Positions 9,310-17,308 of a DNA stretch of 47,125 bases are shown piece after piece. Origin of the DNA: Pseudomonas fluorescens (lineage in GTDB: Bacteria > Pseudomonadota > Gammaproteobacteria > Pseudomonadales > Pseudomonadaceae); NCBI RefSeq assembly GCF_902497625.1, contig NZ_CABVGX010000046.1, forward strand, positions 1 to 47,125. The letters run 5' to 3'. The notes under the pieces were generated by a model. It was given only the letters and a program-made list of their open reading frames with translations. It searched no databases and was not told the DNA's origin. The translations under genes were made by a program, and so were the position numbers. Numbering within the stretch: position 1 is the first letter of the stretch; every line of letters begins with the position of its first letter.

Positions 9310-9834
9310 TCAGCGCAAACCGCGTTGAGTCTCGTCCAGCTCACGGATGTATTTGAAGATTTTACGGCTCGAGGCAGGCGGTTTGTTGGTCGCCAGTTCG
9401 TGCTGGGCCTGACGGATCAGGGAGCGCAACTGCTGACGATCAGCCTCCGGGTAGTCGAGCACGAACTTCTCCAGGACCGCATCGTCGCCCGCGATCAAGC
9501 GATCGCGCCAGCGTTCCAGGCCATGGAAACGTTCGTTGTACTGCCGGGTGGAGGCATCGAGTTGATCGAGCAGGGTCAAAATGGCGTCAGTGTCCTGATC
9601 GCGCATCAGTTTGCCGATGAACATGAGGTGCCGTTTACGCGCGATATTCGCGGTGTGCTTGGAGGCATCGCCCAGTGCCCGGCGCAAAGCGTCGGTCAAC
9701 GGCAGTTTTGCCAGCAAGTCAGGCTTGAGCGTTGTAAGGCGTTCGCCGAGGTCAACCAGAGCATGCAGCTCGCGTTTGACCTGGGATTTGCTTTTTTCTC
9801 CCGTATCGAGGGAGTCGTCGTAAGAATCAACCAT
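9310..9834 (-). CDS. darP: Ribosome assembly protein DarP (YjgA, DUF615)
   Basis: 174 residues beginning MVDSYDDS, acidic at the start and then basic and helical, with 'KSQVKRELHALVDLGERL' (about 15-32) and 'RQRQ/RKIFKYIRELDE'-type C-terminal residues of the DUF615 family. YjgA/DarP associates with pre-50S particles and promotes late 50S assembly. The start at 9834 is chosen from the family N-terminus; the frame stays open upstream on this strand but only as a shadow of pmbA. It lies antisense between tldD and pmbA. Confidence 0.93.
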   Translation of the reverse strand: MVDSYDDSLDTGEKSKSQVKRELHALVDLGERLTTLKPDLLAKLPLTDALRRALGDASKHTANIARKRHLMFIGKLMRDQDTDAILTLLDQLDASTRQYNERFHGLERWRDRLIAGDDAVLEKFVLDYPEADRQQLRSLIRQAQHELATNKPPASSRKIFKYIRELDETQRGLR

Positions 9835-9942
9835 GGTGGCCGTCCGCAAAGAAACGCCGCCATGATAACCAGTCGGGGGCCGCTTGTCCGGCCCGGTCGC
9901 TCGAAGGCCATCACCGAAAGCAGAATTTGAGTGGAGAACAGC

Positions 9943-11289
9943 ATGAGTGCAGTTGAAAGCGTCGGCCCACAAGCGTTGCCGGCACTGCAGGAACAAGTCG
10001 AGCAGATCATCGCTGAAGCCAAGCGCCAGGGTGCCAGTGCCTGTGAAGTGGCAGTGTCGCTGGAGCAGGGCCTGTCCACGACCGTGCGCCAGCGCGAAGT
10101 CGAAACCGTTGAATTCAATCGCGATCAGGGCTTCGGCATCACCTTGTACGTGGGTCAGCGCAAAGGTTCGGCCAGCACGTCTGCCACCGGTCCCGACGCC
10201 ATTCGCGAAACCGTTGCTGCCGCGCTGGCCATTGCCAAACACACGTCCGAAGACGAAGCATCGGGTCTCGCCGATGCCGCGCTGATGGCCAGGGATCTGC
10301 CGGACTTCGATCTGTTCCACCAATGGGACATCACCCCCGAGCAAGCCATCGAGAAAGCCCTGCTCTGCGAAGCAGCCGCCTTCGATGCCGACAGCCGCAT
10401 CAAGAATGCCGACGGCACCAGCCTCAGCACTCATCAGGGGTGCCGCGTGTACGGCAACAGCCATGGTTTTGTCGGCGGTTACGCGTCGACTCGGCACAGC
10501 CTGAGCTGCGTGATGATCGCTGAGGCCGACGGGCAGATGCAGCGGGATTACTGGTATGACGTGAGTCGCCAGGGCACTTTGCTGGCCGACCCGGTGAGCA
10601 TTGGTCAGCGTGCAGCGCAGCGTGCAGCAAGCCGCCTGGGCGCACGTCCGGTGCCGACCTGCGAAGTACCAGTGCTGTTTTCGGCGGAACTGGCGGGCGG
10701 TTTGTTCGGTAGTTTCCTGTCGGCAGTGTCCGGCGGGAGCCTGTATCGCAAGTCATCGTTTCTCGAAGGTACGCTGGGGCAAAAACTGTTTCCCGAGTGG
10801 TTGACCATCGACGAGCGCCCACACTTGATGCGCGCGATGGGCAGCTCGGCATTCGACGGCGATGGCCTGGCCACGTATGCCAAACCCTTTGTCGAAAAGG
10901 GCGAATTGGTCTCCTACATACTCGGCACCTATTCCGGTCGCAAACTCGGCATGCCGAGCACCGCCAACGCTGGCGGCGTGCACAACCTGTTCGTCACCCA
11001 TGGTGATGAAGATCAGGCCGCATTGCTACGGCGCATGGGGCGTGGGCTGCTGGTCACGGAGTTGATGGGGCAGGGCTTAAACATGGTAACTGGCGATTAT
11101 TCGCGTGGCGCGGCGGGTTACTGGGTCGAGAATGGCGAGATCCAGTTTGCAGTCCAGGAAGTGACAATTGCTGGCAACATGCGTGACATGTTCAAGCAAA
11201 TTGTTGCGGTGGGTAATGATCTGGAACTGCGCAGCAATATCCGCACAGGCTCGGTGTTGATCGAGCGGATGACCGTCGCGGGCAGCTAA
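9943..11289 (+). CDS. pmbA: Metalloprotease PmbA (TldE)
   Basis: 448 residues, usual PmbA length. It carries the TldD/PmbA fold with 'VETVEFNRDQGFGITLYVG' near residue 50 and 'TYSGRKLGMPSTANAGGVHN' near 330, and ends 'GSVLIERMTVAGS'. PmbA/TldE lacks the zinc HExxxH of TldD and is the second subunit of the TldD/E protease. Start at the ATG 9943 preceded by GTGGAG; an in-frame GTG at 9931 would consume this ribosome site. It is divergent from darP and ends at a strong terminator. Confidence 0.96.
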   Translation: MSAVESVGPQALPALQEQVEQIIAEAKRQGASACEVAVSLEQGLSTTVRQREVETVEFNRDQGFGITLYVGQRKGSASTSATGPDAIRETVAAALAIAKHTSEDEASGLADAALMARDLPDFDLFHQWDITPEQAIEKALLCEAAAFDADSRIKNADGTSLSTHQGCRVYGNSHGFVGGYASTRHSLSCVMIAEADGQMQRDYWYDVSRQGTLLADPVSIGQRAAQRAASRLGARPVPTCEVPVLFSAELAGGLFGSFLSAVSGGSLYRKSSFLEGTLGQKLFPEWLTIDERPHLMRAMGSSAFDGDGLATYAKPFVEKGELVSYILGTYSGRKLGMPSTANAGGVHNLFVTHGDEDQAALLRRMGRGLLVTELMGQGLNMVTGDYSRGAAGYWVENGEIQFAVQEVTIAGNMRDMFKQIVAVGNDLELRSNIRTGSVLIERMTVAGS

Positions 11290-11305
11290 TCCCCGACTGC
11301 TGCAC

Positions 11306-11344
11306 AAAAAGGCGCGCCATCCGATCGGGTGGCGCGCCTTTTTT
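11306..11344 (+). terminator. Rho-independent terminator after pmbA
   Basis: Nine-base perfect stem GGCGCGCCA (11311-11319) and TGGCGCGCC (11330-11338), preceded by AAAAA and followed by TTTTTT. The flanking A and T runs would let it work on both strands. Confidence 0.92.
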
Positions 11345-11424
11345 ATGTGGCCTACAACCGGTGTTGGCGGCTGCATGGGCTCCTACAGAGAACATCGTCG
11401 GACCTTCTGCAGGGTTGTTTTGGT

Positions 11425-11457
11425 TCTCATTATCATATAATAATAAATCTCATTATC
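11425..11457. promoter_or_regulatory. Fur-box-like region upstream of the sodA operon
   Basis: TCTCATTATC occurs twice (11425-11434 and 11448-11457), 23 bases apart. Read on the minus strand from 11457 to 11439 the sequence matches the 19-bp Fur consensus GATAATGATAATCATTATC at 15 positions. The AT-rich stretch between the two copies (11429-11457) stands out from the GC-rich surroundings. In P. aeruginosa the sodA (sodM) operon is Fur-repressed and induced by iron limitation, so iron control here is expected. Confidence 0.75.
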
Positions 11458-11540
11458 GAGCGAGCCTGGATCGGTCGGCGATTTAACAGAACGTGATGCG
11501 CAGATCATCGTCATCAACGCAAACGCTTTGGAGGTTCATC

Positions 11541-11972
11541 ATGGAGCATTGGAAACGCACGATCGAAAGGGCAAACCGTTGTTTCATGCTGGGCGAGCTG
11601 GTCGATGCCCGCGAGGCGTACCTGCAGGCGCTGGCCTTGGCTCAGGTGCTGTTCGAACGCTGGGCGGACGCCGATGAAGCGGTGGCCGCTTGCGTGATTT
11701 CTCATCACAACCTCGCAGACCTGCATCTGCGTCTGAACCAGCCGGAGGAGAGCGCCGAATACCTGTGCGCGATTCACCAACGGTTGTTGCAGACCATGCA
11801 AGACCCGCGACTCTCGCCGGCGCTGCGCGAAGCGGCTCTGCGTCAAAGCAGCAAAACCTACGTCGAACTGCTGAATTTCATCAGCGAACACGGCGAGTAT
11901 CCGCGCACTCATCGACTGCTGCATATCGGCGCTGTGTTGCCGCCGGTGCCAATCCATCAAGGAGTCCACTGA
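11541..11972 (+). CDS. Small TPR-like protein encoded before sodA ('orfX' of the sodM operon)
   Basis: 143 residues, soluble, mostly helical, with TPR-like pairs such as 'GELVDAREAYLQALALAQ' (about 17-34) and 'HHNLADLHLRLNQPEESAEY' (about 55-74). Homologous in position to the uncharacterised gene PA4469 ('orfX') before sodM in P. aeruginosa (from memory). Start at 11541 behind TTTGGAGG (11527-11534). Its stop at 11970-11972 lies one base before the sodA ATG, so the two are translationally linked. Function unknown; conservation with sodA suggests a role in iron-limited or oxidative-stress physiology. Confidence 0.8.
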   Translation: MEHWKRTIERANRCFMLGELVDAREAYLQALALAQVLFERWADADEAVAACVISHHNLADLHLRLNQPEESAEYLCAIHQRLLQTMQDPRLSPALREAALRQSSKTYVELLNFISEHGEYPRTHRLLHIGAVLPPVPIHQGVH

Positions 11973-11973
11973 A

Positions 11974-12585
11974 ATGGCTTTTACCTTGCCTGCCTTGCCC
12001 TACGCCTACGATGCCCTGGAACCGCACATTGATGCGCAGACCATGGAGATCCATTACACCAAACACCACCAGACCTACATTAACAACCTCAACGCCGCTG
12101 TTGAAGGCACCGAGTTTGCTGAATGGTCAATCGACAAACTGGTGTCCAGTGTCCAACAACTGCCCGAGAAACTTCGCGCAGCGGTGATCAATCAGGGCGG
12201 CGGGCACGCTAACCATTCGTTGTTCTGGGAGGTTATGACCCCGCATGGCGGAGGCAAGCCGGAGGGTGATCTGGCGAATTCGATAGATGAGCAACTGGGC
12301 GGTTTCGACAGTTTCAAGGAGGCCTTCACCAAAGCCGCTTTGAGCCGGTTCGGCAGCGGCTGGGCCTGGCTTAGCGTAACGCCGCAGAAAACCTTGATTG
12401 TCGAAAGCAGCGGCAATCAGGACAGTCCGTTGATGAACGGCAACATACCGATCCTCGGGCTGGACGTGTGGGAGCACGCCTATTACCTGCGCTACCAAAA
12501 TCGTCGTCCGGAGTACATCAGCGCCTTTTACAACGTGATCAACTGGCCGGCGGTTGCTGCGCGCTATCAGGCAGCACTGGTTTAA
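11974..12585 (+). CDS. sodA: Superoxide dismutase, Mn type
   Basis: 203 residues of the Fe/Mn superoxide dismutase family. Metal ligands are visible at His27, His81, Asp164 and His168 ('DVWEHAYYLRYQN'). 'GGGHANHSLFW' (75-85) and the Gln in 'GNQDSPL' are the manganese-type signatures. It converts superoxide to peroxide and oxygen in the cytoplasm. It sits behind a Fur-box-like site and a small partner gene, so it should be induced when iron is scarce and the iron enzyme fails. A ZIP transporter follows after 29 bases and may supply the metal. Confidence 0.96.
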   Translation: MAFTLPALPYAYDALEPHIDAQTMEIHYTKHHQTYINNLNAAVEGTEFAEWSIDKLVSSVQQLPEKLRAAVINQGGGHANHSLFWEVMTPHGGGKPEGDLANSIDEQLGGFDSFKEAFTKAALSRFGSGWAWLSVTPQKTLIVESSGNQDSPLMNGNIPILGLDVWEHAYYLRYQNRRPEYISAFYNVINWPAVAARYQAALV

Positions 12586-12614
12586 GTCTCCTATAAAAAT
12601 ATCCAAGGCTGATT

Positions 12615-13508
12615 ATGGGCACTGAAACGCTGGCGATCGGAAGTGGGCGGATGTTTCGCTATGCGTTGGGATCGCTGTTGCTGCTTGCGGGTTTGACGTT
12701 GCTGGGGGCCCAGGGTTTGGCCTGGCTGGACCTGGAGCCGAAGTTGATGCGGGCACTGCAAGGCGGGGCAATTTGCGCATTGGGCACCGCCCTCGGCGCC
12801 GTACCGGTGTTAGTCATTCGGCAGATGCCCCAAGCGCTCAGCGATACGCTACTCGGTTTCGGCGCTGGCGTAATGCTCGCGGCGACGGCCTTTTCGCTGA
12901 TTGTTCCGGGCATCACTGCTGCAGAGAATCTCGGCCTGACACCCTGGACGGCCAGTGGCCTGATCAGTTTTGGCATCATGCTGGGTGCGTTCGGGCTGTT
13001 TCTGGTGGATCGCAAGGTGTCCGGCACGTCGCCGGAAATGCTCGTCGGTACCGTCGAGCATCCGCTGATTCCACCGCACATCTGGCTGTTCGTATTCGCG
13101 ATCATCGCCCATAACATCCCTGAAGGCATGGCAGTCGGCGTGTCGGCGGGGGGAGGCATGGCCGATGCCGATAGCCTGGCGATGGGCATTGCGCTGCAGG
13201 ATGTGCCAGAGGGATTGGTGATCGCGCTGGTGTTGGCTGGGGCAGGGATGTCGCGGGTCAAAGCGTTTTTGATCGGTGCGGCGTCCGGCCTGGTCGAACC
13301 GGTATTTGCGCTGTTATGCGCGTGGCTGGTGAGCCTGGCGCAATTACTGTTGCCGCTGGGTTTGGCGTTGGCGGCGGGCGCCATGTTGCTGGTGGTCACC
13401 CATGAGGTCATTCCCGAATCGCGGCGCAATGGTCATGACAAGCTGGCCAGCCTGGGGTTGCTGGTGGGGTTTTGCTTGATGATGGTGATGGATACAGCGT
13501 TGGGTTGA
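12615..13508 (+). CDS. ZIP family divalent metal transporter
   Basis: 297 residues with about eight membrane segments. Segments IV and V show the ZIP metal-site pattern: 'HNIPEGMAVGVSAGGG' (about residues 167-182) and 'GIALQDVPEGLVIALVLAG' (about 191-209). ZIP proteins bring Zn, Mn or Fe into the cytoplasm. The gene is 29 bases after sodA and probably part of the same iron-responsive transcript, so Mn or Fe supply to SodA is a fair inference; the substrate cannot be read from sequence. Corresponds by position to PA4467. Confidence 0.88.
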   Translation: MGTETLAIGSGRMFRYALGSLLLLAGLTLLGAQGLAWLDLEPKLMRALQGGAICALGTALGAVPVLVIRQMPQALSDTLLGFGAGVMLAATAFSLIVPGITAAENLGLTPWTASGLISFGIMLGAFGLFLVDRKVSGTSPEMLVGTVEHPLIPPHIWLFVFAIIAHNIPEGMAVGVSAGGGMADADSLAMGIALQDVPEGLVIALVLAGAGMSRVKAFLIGAASGLVEPVFALLCAWLVSLAQLLLPLGLALAAGAMLLVVTHEVIPESRRNGHDKLASLGLLVGFCLMMVMDTALG

Positions 13509-13530
13509 CCTGCCGGGTCGACAGATCAAG

Positions 13531-13617
13531 AGATCGCAGCCTCGGTTCCCTCGGCAGCTCCTACCGGACCTGCGCCGCTTCTTGTAGGAGCTGTCGAGGG
13601 AACCGAGGCTGCGATCT
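13531..13617. repeat. REP doublet between convergent zip and ptsO genes
   Basis: Arms 13531-13564 and 13584-13617 are 34-base reverse complements with one mismatch. The arms carry the GTAGGAGCTG...GCTGCGATCT signature with an inserted AGGGAACCG variant. The right arm runs into a T tract (13617-13621), so on the plus strand the hairpin is also terminator-shaped for the sodA-zip transcript. Confidence 0.9.
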
Positions 13618-13619
13618 TT

Positions 13620-13895
13620 TTATTCACCTTCGTCAAAGTAATTATTGATCAAATTCACCAGGGCTTGCAGCGCCTCGTCGGCTTGCTCGCCCTCGGTACT
13701 CAAATGGATTTTGGTGCCTTTGCCAGCAGCCAGCATCATCATGGCCATGATGCTTTTGCCATCTACGGTGGACTCAGGCGTACGACCCACCCGAATGGTG
13801 CAATCCTTGAACTGCCCGGCAATCCCGACAAATTTGGCAGAAGCGCGAGCATGCAGGCCCAGCTTGTTGATAATTTCGATTTCCAGAGCAGGCAT
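13620..13895 (-). CDS. ptsO: Nitrogen PTS phosphocarrier NPr (HPr-like)
   Basis: 91 residues, HPr fold. The phosphoryl-accepting His15 lies in 'INKLGLHARAS', and the second HPr signature has Ser48 in 'DGKSIMAMMML'. NPr takes phosphate from PtsP (EI-Ntr) and passes it to PtsN (EIIA-Ntr), a regulatory rather than sugar-transporting chain. Last gene of the rpoN-hpf-ptsN-rapZ-ptsO cluster, 15 bases after rapZ. Its 3' end abuts the REP doublet that faces the zip gene. Confidence 0.96.
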   Translation of the reverse strand: MPALEIEIINKLGLHARASAKFVGIAGQFKDCTIRVGRTPESTVDGKSIMAMMMLAAGKGTKIHLSTEGEQADEALQALVNLINNYFDEGE

Positions 13896-13910
13896 CGCGA
13901 TGTGAATCCT

Positions 13911-14768
13911 TTAGCTGAGGTCGCGGTGGCGGACCTGGACGTTCTTCAGGGTTTGTTGCAGAACTTGACCCAGACGTTCGGTCAGGTAGACGGAGCGGTG
14001 GTGACCGCCGGTGCAGCCGATGGCGATGGTCACGTATGCGCGATTGCTGGCGGCAAACCGCGGCAGCCATTTGAGCAGATACGTGGAGATGTCCTGAAAC
14101 ATCTCCTCGACGTCCGGTTGCGCCGCCAGGTAATCAGCCACCTGTTTTTCCAGCCCTGAATGCTCGCGCAGTTCCGGCTTCCAGTAGGGATTGGGCAGGC
14201 AACGCACATCGAAGACCAGATCTGCGTCTACCGGCATGCCGCGTTTGAAGCCAAAGGATTCCACCAGAAACGCAGTGCCAGGCTCAGGCTGGTTCAACAA
14301 GCGAAGCTTGATGGTATCGCGCAGCTGGTACAAGTTGAGATTAGTGGTGTTGACCTTCAGATCAGCAAGGTCGGCAATCGGCCCAAGCAGATTGGTCTCA
14401 TCACTGATCGCTTCGGCGAGCGAGCGATCGGCGCTGCTCAGGGGATGGCGTCGACGGGTTTCAGAGAAGCGCTTGAGCAAGGTCTCTTCATCAGCGTCCA
14501 GGTACAGGACATCACACTGGATGTGACGGCTGCGGACTTCTTCGAGCAGTTCCGGGAACCGCGACAAATGACTCGGTAGATTCCGCGCATCAATGGACAC
14601 TGCAACCAGCGGCTGCGCCAGTTCGGTGTGAATCAAGGCACGTTCGGCCAGTTCCGGCAGCAACCCCGCAGGGAGGTTGTCGATGCAGTAGTAGCCGCTG
14701 TCTTCGAGAACGGCGAGCGCGGTACTTTTACCTGAGCCGGAGCGGCCGCTGACAATGATCATGCGCAT
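13911..14768 (-). CDS. rapZ: RNase adapter / nucleotide-binding protein RapZ (YvcJ)
   Basis: 285 residues. Walker A 'GRSGSGKST' (8-16), 'CIDNLPAGLLPEL' (about 33-45) and the C-terminal RNA-binding half with 'IAIGCTGGHHRSVYL' (about 250-264). In enteric bacteria RapZ delivers the sRNA GlmZ to RNase E and senses glucosamine-6-phosphate. Pseudomonads are not known to use GlmZ, so the role here may differ. Lies two bases after ptsN. Confidence 0.95.
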   Translation of the reverse strand: MRMIIVSGRSGSGKSTALAVLEDSGYYCIDNLPAGLLPELAERALIHTELAQPLVAVSIDARNLPSHLSRFPELLEEVRSRHIQCDVLYLDADEETLLKRFSETRRRHPLSSADRSLAEAISDETNLLGPIADLADLKVNTTNLNLYQLRDTIKLRLLNQPEPGTAFLVESFGFKRGMPVDADLVFDVRCLPNPYWKPELREHSGLEKQVADYLAAQPDVEEMFQDISTYLLKWLPRFAASNRAYVTIAIGCTGGHHRSVYLTERLGQVLQQTLKNVQVRHRDLS

Positions 14769-14770
14769 GA

Positions 14771-15235
14771 TTAGTGTCCGTTTTGCTCGTCCAGGACAAC
14801 CTGATACAAGGCTTCGTTGCTCGGAGCGCTGCGCAGTTTTTCACGCACTTCCTTGCGGTCCAGCATGCTGGCGATCTGGCGCAACAGTTCCAGATGCGCA
14901 TCGGTGGCAGCTTGCGGGACCAGCAACACAAACAGCAGGTCGACCGGAGCGCCGTCAATGGCATCGAAATCTATGGGGGCGTCGAGGTGCATCAGGGCGC
15001 TGACAGGCGAGGTACAGCCTTTCAGGCGGCAGTGAGGAATGGCGATGCCGTTGCCAAAACCGGTCGAACCGAGTTTTTCACGGGCAATCAGAGCCTCGAA
15101 GACATCTTGCATCTCCAGATCCGGGACTTCTTTATGGATAAGGTTGGCAATTTGTTCGAGGGCTTTCTTTTTGCTGCCGCCCGGCACGTTCACGAGGGAA
15201 CGGCCGGGGGTCAGGATGCTTTCAAGTCGGATCAT
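14771..15235 (-). CDS. ptsN: Nitrogen-regulatory PTS protein EIIA-Ntr
   Basis: 154 residues of the mannitol/fructose EIIA fold. The active-site His68 is in 'GNGIAIPHCRLKG'. It receives phosphate from NPr (ptsO, same cluster) and controls targets such as K+ transport, PHB accumulation and sigma-54-linked processes. Twelve bases separate it from hpf and two from rapZ, a tight operon. Usual length. Confidence 0.96.
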   Translation of the reverse strand: MIRLESILTPGRSLVNVPGGSKKKALEQIANLIHKEVPDLEMQDVFEALIAREKLGSTGFGNGIAIPHCRLKGCTSPVSALMHLDAPIDFDAIDGAPVDLLFVLLVPQAATDAHLELLRQIASMLDRKEVREKLRSAPSNEALYQVVLDEQNGH

Positions 15236-15247
15236 GGGTAGGGAGTG

Positions 15248-15556
15248 TTAACGACCGGTCGCGCCCTGGAGGAGGCTCTGGGTCTTTTCCTTATGCTTTT
15301 TGAGTTGTTTATCGAGCTTGTCGGTCAAGGCGTCGATCGCCGCGTACATGTCGGTATGTTCCGCGTTGGCGACCACTTCATTGCCGGGAATATGCAGCGT
15401 GGCTTCGATTTTCTGCTTGAGCTTTTCGACCGTCATCGTGACCTGCACGTTGGTGATCTTGTCGAAATGCCTCTCTAACCGTTCGAGTTTTTCGCCGATG
15501 TAGGTGCGAAGAGGTTCGGTCACTTCCAGTTGGTGTCCACTGATGTTGACTTGCAT
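15248..15556 (-). CDS. hpf: Ribosome hibernation-promoting factor, short form
   Basis: 102 residues. Starts 'MQVNISGHQLEVTEPLRTYI', a beta-alpha-beta-beta-beta-alpha fold like HPF/YfiA, with a basic C-terminal tail (KLDKQLKKHKEKTQ). It lacks the C-terminal dimerisation domain of long HPF. The factor binds the 30S decoding region and promotes 100S dimers in stationary phase. Start at 15556, behind GAAGGAGAAG; longer frames upstream read through the rpoN-hpf spacer. Conserved directly after rpoN in most gammaproteobacteria. Confidence 0.93.
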   Translation of the reverse strand: MQVNISGHQLEVTEPLRTYIGEKLERLERHFDKITNVQVTMTVEKLKQKIEATLHIPGNEVVANAEHTDMYAAIDALTDKLDKQLKKHKEKTQSLLQGATGR

Positions 15557-15588
15557 ACAGCTTCTCCTTCGTTGCCAGTGCATAAAGC

Positions 15589-15608
15589 GGCAGGCTGGGT
15601 TGCCTGCC
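15589..15608 (-). terminator. Small GC hairpin between rpoN and hpf
   Basis: GGCAGGC (15589-15595) and GCCTGCC (15602-15608) form a seven-base stem with a six-base loop. On the minus strand it is followed by GCTTTATG, too few T residues for a strong terminator. It may be a weak terminator, attenuator or mRNA-stability hairpin that lets hpf-ptsN-rapZ-ptsO differ in level from rpoN. Confidence 0.4.
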
Positions 15609-15630
15609 ACTGGAACGCTGTAACGTGGCT

Positions 15631-17124
15631 CTACATCAACCGCTTGCGTTCGCTCGAAGGCGCGATCCCGAGAGACTCGCGGTACTTGGCGACGGTGCGG
15701 CGAGCCACCTGAATGCCTTGTGCCTCCAGTAAACCAGCGATCTTGCTGTCACTCAACGGCTTTTTCTGATTTTCCGCCGCAACCAGTTTTTTGATGATCG
15801 CGCGGATCGCCGTGGACGAGCATTCACCGCCTTCGGAGGTACTGACATGGCTGGAGAAAAAGTATTTCAGTTCATAAATACCCCGAGGGGTATGCATGAA
15901 TTTCTGGGTGGTCACCCGGGAAATCGTCGATTCGTGCATGCCCACCGCTTCAGCGATGTCGTGCAGTACCAACGGCTTCATGGCTTCGTCGCCGTATTCC
16001 AGAAAACCGCGTTGATGCTCGACGATCTGGGTGGCAACTTTCATCAGCGTTTCATTGCGGCTTTGCAGGCTCTTGATGAACCAGCGGGCCTCCTGCAGCT
16101 GATTGCGCATGAAGGTGTTGTCGGCGCTGGTGTCAGCGCGACGGACGAACCCGGCGTATTGGGCGTTGACTCGCAACCGTGGCACCGATTCCTGATTCAG
16201 CTCCACCAGCCAGCGTTCATTGTCCTTGCGCACGATCACGTCCGGTACAACGTATTCGGCTTCGCTGGATTCGATCTGCGAACCCGGGCGCGGATTGAGG
16301 CTCTGCACCAGTTCGATGACCTGGCGCAGTTCGTCTTCCTTGAGCTTCATCCGACGCATCAGCTGGCTGTAATCGCGGCTGCCGAGCATGTCGATGTAAT
16401 CGCTGACCAGGCGCTTGGCTTCGGTCAGCCAAAGGGTCTTGGCTGGCAACTGACGCAATTGCAACAGCAGGCATTCGCTGAGATTGCGAGCGCCGATACC
16501 GGCCGGTTCGAATTGCTGGATGCGGTGCAGGACGGCCTCGATCTCGTCGAGTTCGATGTCCAGTTCGGGATCGAAGGCCTCGAGAATTTCATCGAGGGTT
16601 TCGTCGAGGTAACCCTGATTGTTGATGCAGTCGATCAGGGTTACGGCGATCAGGCGATCAGTGTCGGACATCGGCGCCAGGTTCAATTGCCACAGCAAAT
16701 GGCTCTGCAGGCTCTCGCCGGCGGAAGTGCGTGTGGTGAAATCCCACTCGTCGTCGTCATTGCTTGGCAGGCTGCTGGCGCTGGTCTGGTAAACGTCTTC
16801 CCAGGCAGTGTCGACCGGGAGTTCGTTGGGGATGCGCTCGTTCCAATCGCCTTCCTCGAGGTTGTCCACCGTCGGGGCGGTTTCCTGGTAGGAGGGTTCT
16901 GAAACATCGGTATTGGGCGGTTGCTCGACTTTGTCGGCCAACGGATCGGCGTTGTCGAAGTCGTCGCCTTCTTCCTGGCGTTCGAGCATCGGATTGGACT
17001 CCAGGGCCTCCTGGATTTCCTGTTGCAGGTCCAGGGTCGACAATTGGAGCAGGCGGATGGCCTGTTGCAGCTGCGGTGTCATCGTCAGCTGCTGGCCCAT
17101 TCTCAAGACTAGCGATGGTTTCAT
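15631..17124 (-). CDS. rpoN: RNA polymerase sigma-54 factor
   Basis: 497 residues, the pseudomonad RpoN length. Region I is Gln/Leu-rich ('QLQQAIRLLQLSTLDLQQEI', about 17-36), followed by an acidic linker. The core-binding domain, the HTH around 'HESTISRVTTQKFM', and the RpoN box 'ARRTVAKYRE' near the C-terminus are all present. It directs transcription of nitrogen, motility and many carbon-use genes together with AAA+ activators. Start at 17124 (MKPSLVLRMGQQ) chosen from the family; an earlier start adds 14 unrelated residues. Lies 184 bases after lptB. Confidence 0.98.
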   Translation of the reverse strand: MKPSLVLRMGQQLTMTPQLQQAIRLLQLSTLDLQQEIQEALESNPMLERQEEGDDFDNADPLADKVEQPPNTDVSEPSYQETAPTVDNLEEGDWNERIPNELPVDTAWEDVYQTSASSLPSNDDDEWDFTTRTSAGESLQSHLLWQLNLAPMSDTDRLIAVTLIDCINNQGYLDETLDEILEAFDPELDIELDEIEAVLHRIQQFEPAGIGARNLSECLLLQLRQLPAKTLWLTEAKRLVSDYIDMLGSRDYSQLMRRMKLKEDELRQVIELVQSLNPRPGSQIESSEAEYVVPDVIVRKDNERWLVELNQESVPRLRVNAQYAGFVRRADTSADNTFMRNQLQEARWFIKSLQSRNETLMKVATQIVEHQRGFLEYGDEAMKPLVLHDIAEAVGMHESTISRVTTQKFMHTPRGIYELKYFFSSHVSTSEGGECSSTAIRAIIKKLVAAENQKKPLSDSKIAGLLEAQGIQVARRTVAKYRESLGIAPSSERKRLM

Positions 17125-17308
17125 GGCAGGGGCTAAACACCTTATTCGCCGGCGCGCATGCGCCATCCACTACAGGGCGCCGAAGCGCCAAACTTAAGCA
17201 AATTATATGCCTGAAACTGAAGTGTTTGCCTAGAGCGCATTAACAATAAAACACACAGAGGTGCTTGATGCTTCAGGCGCTCGGACGACTAGCCAGACAC
17301 CTCAGGGC

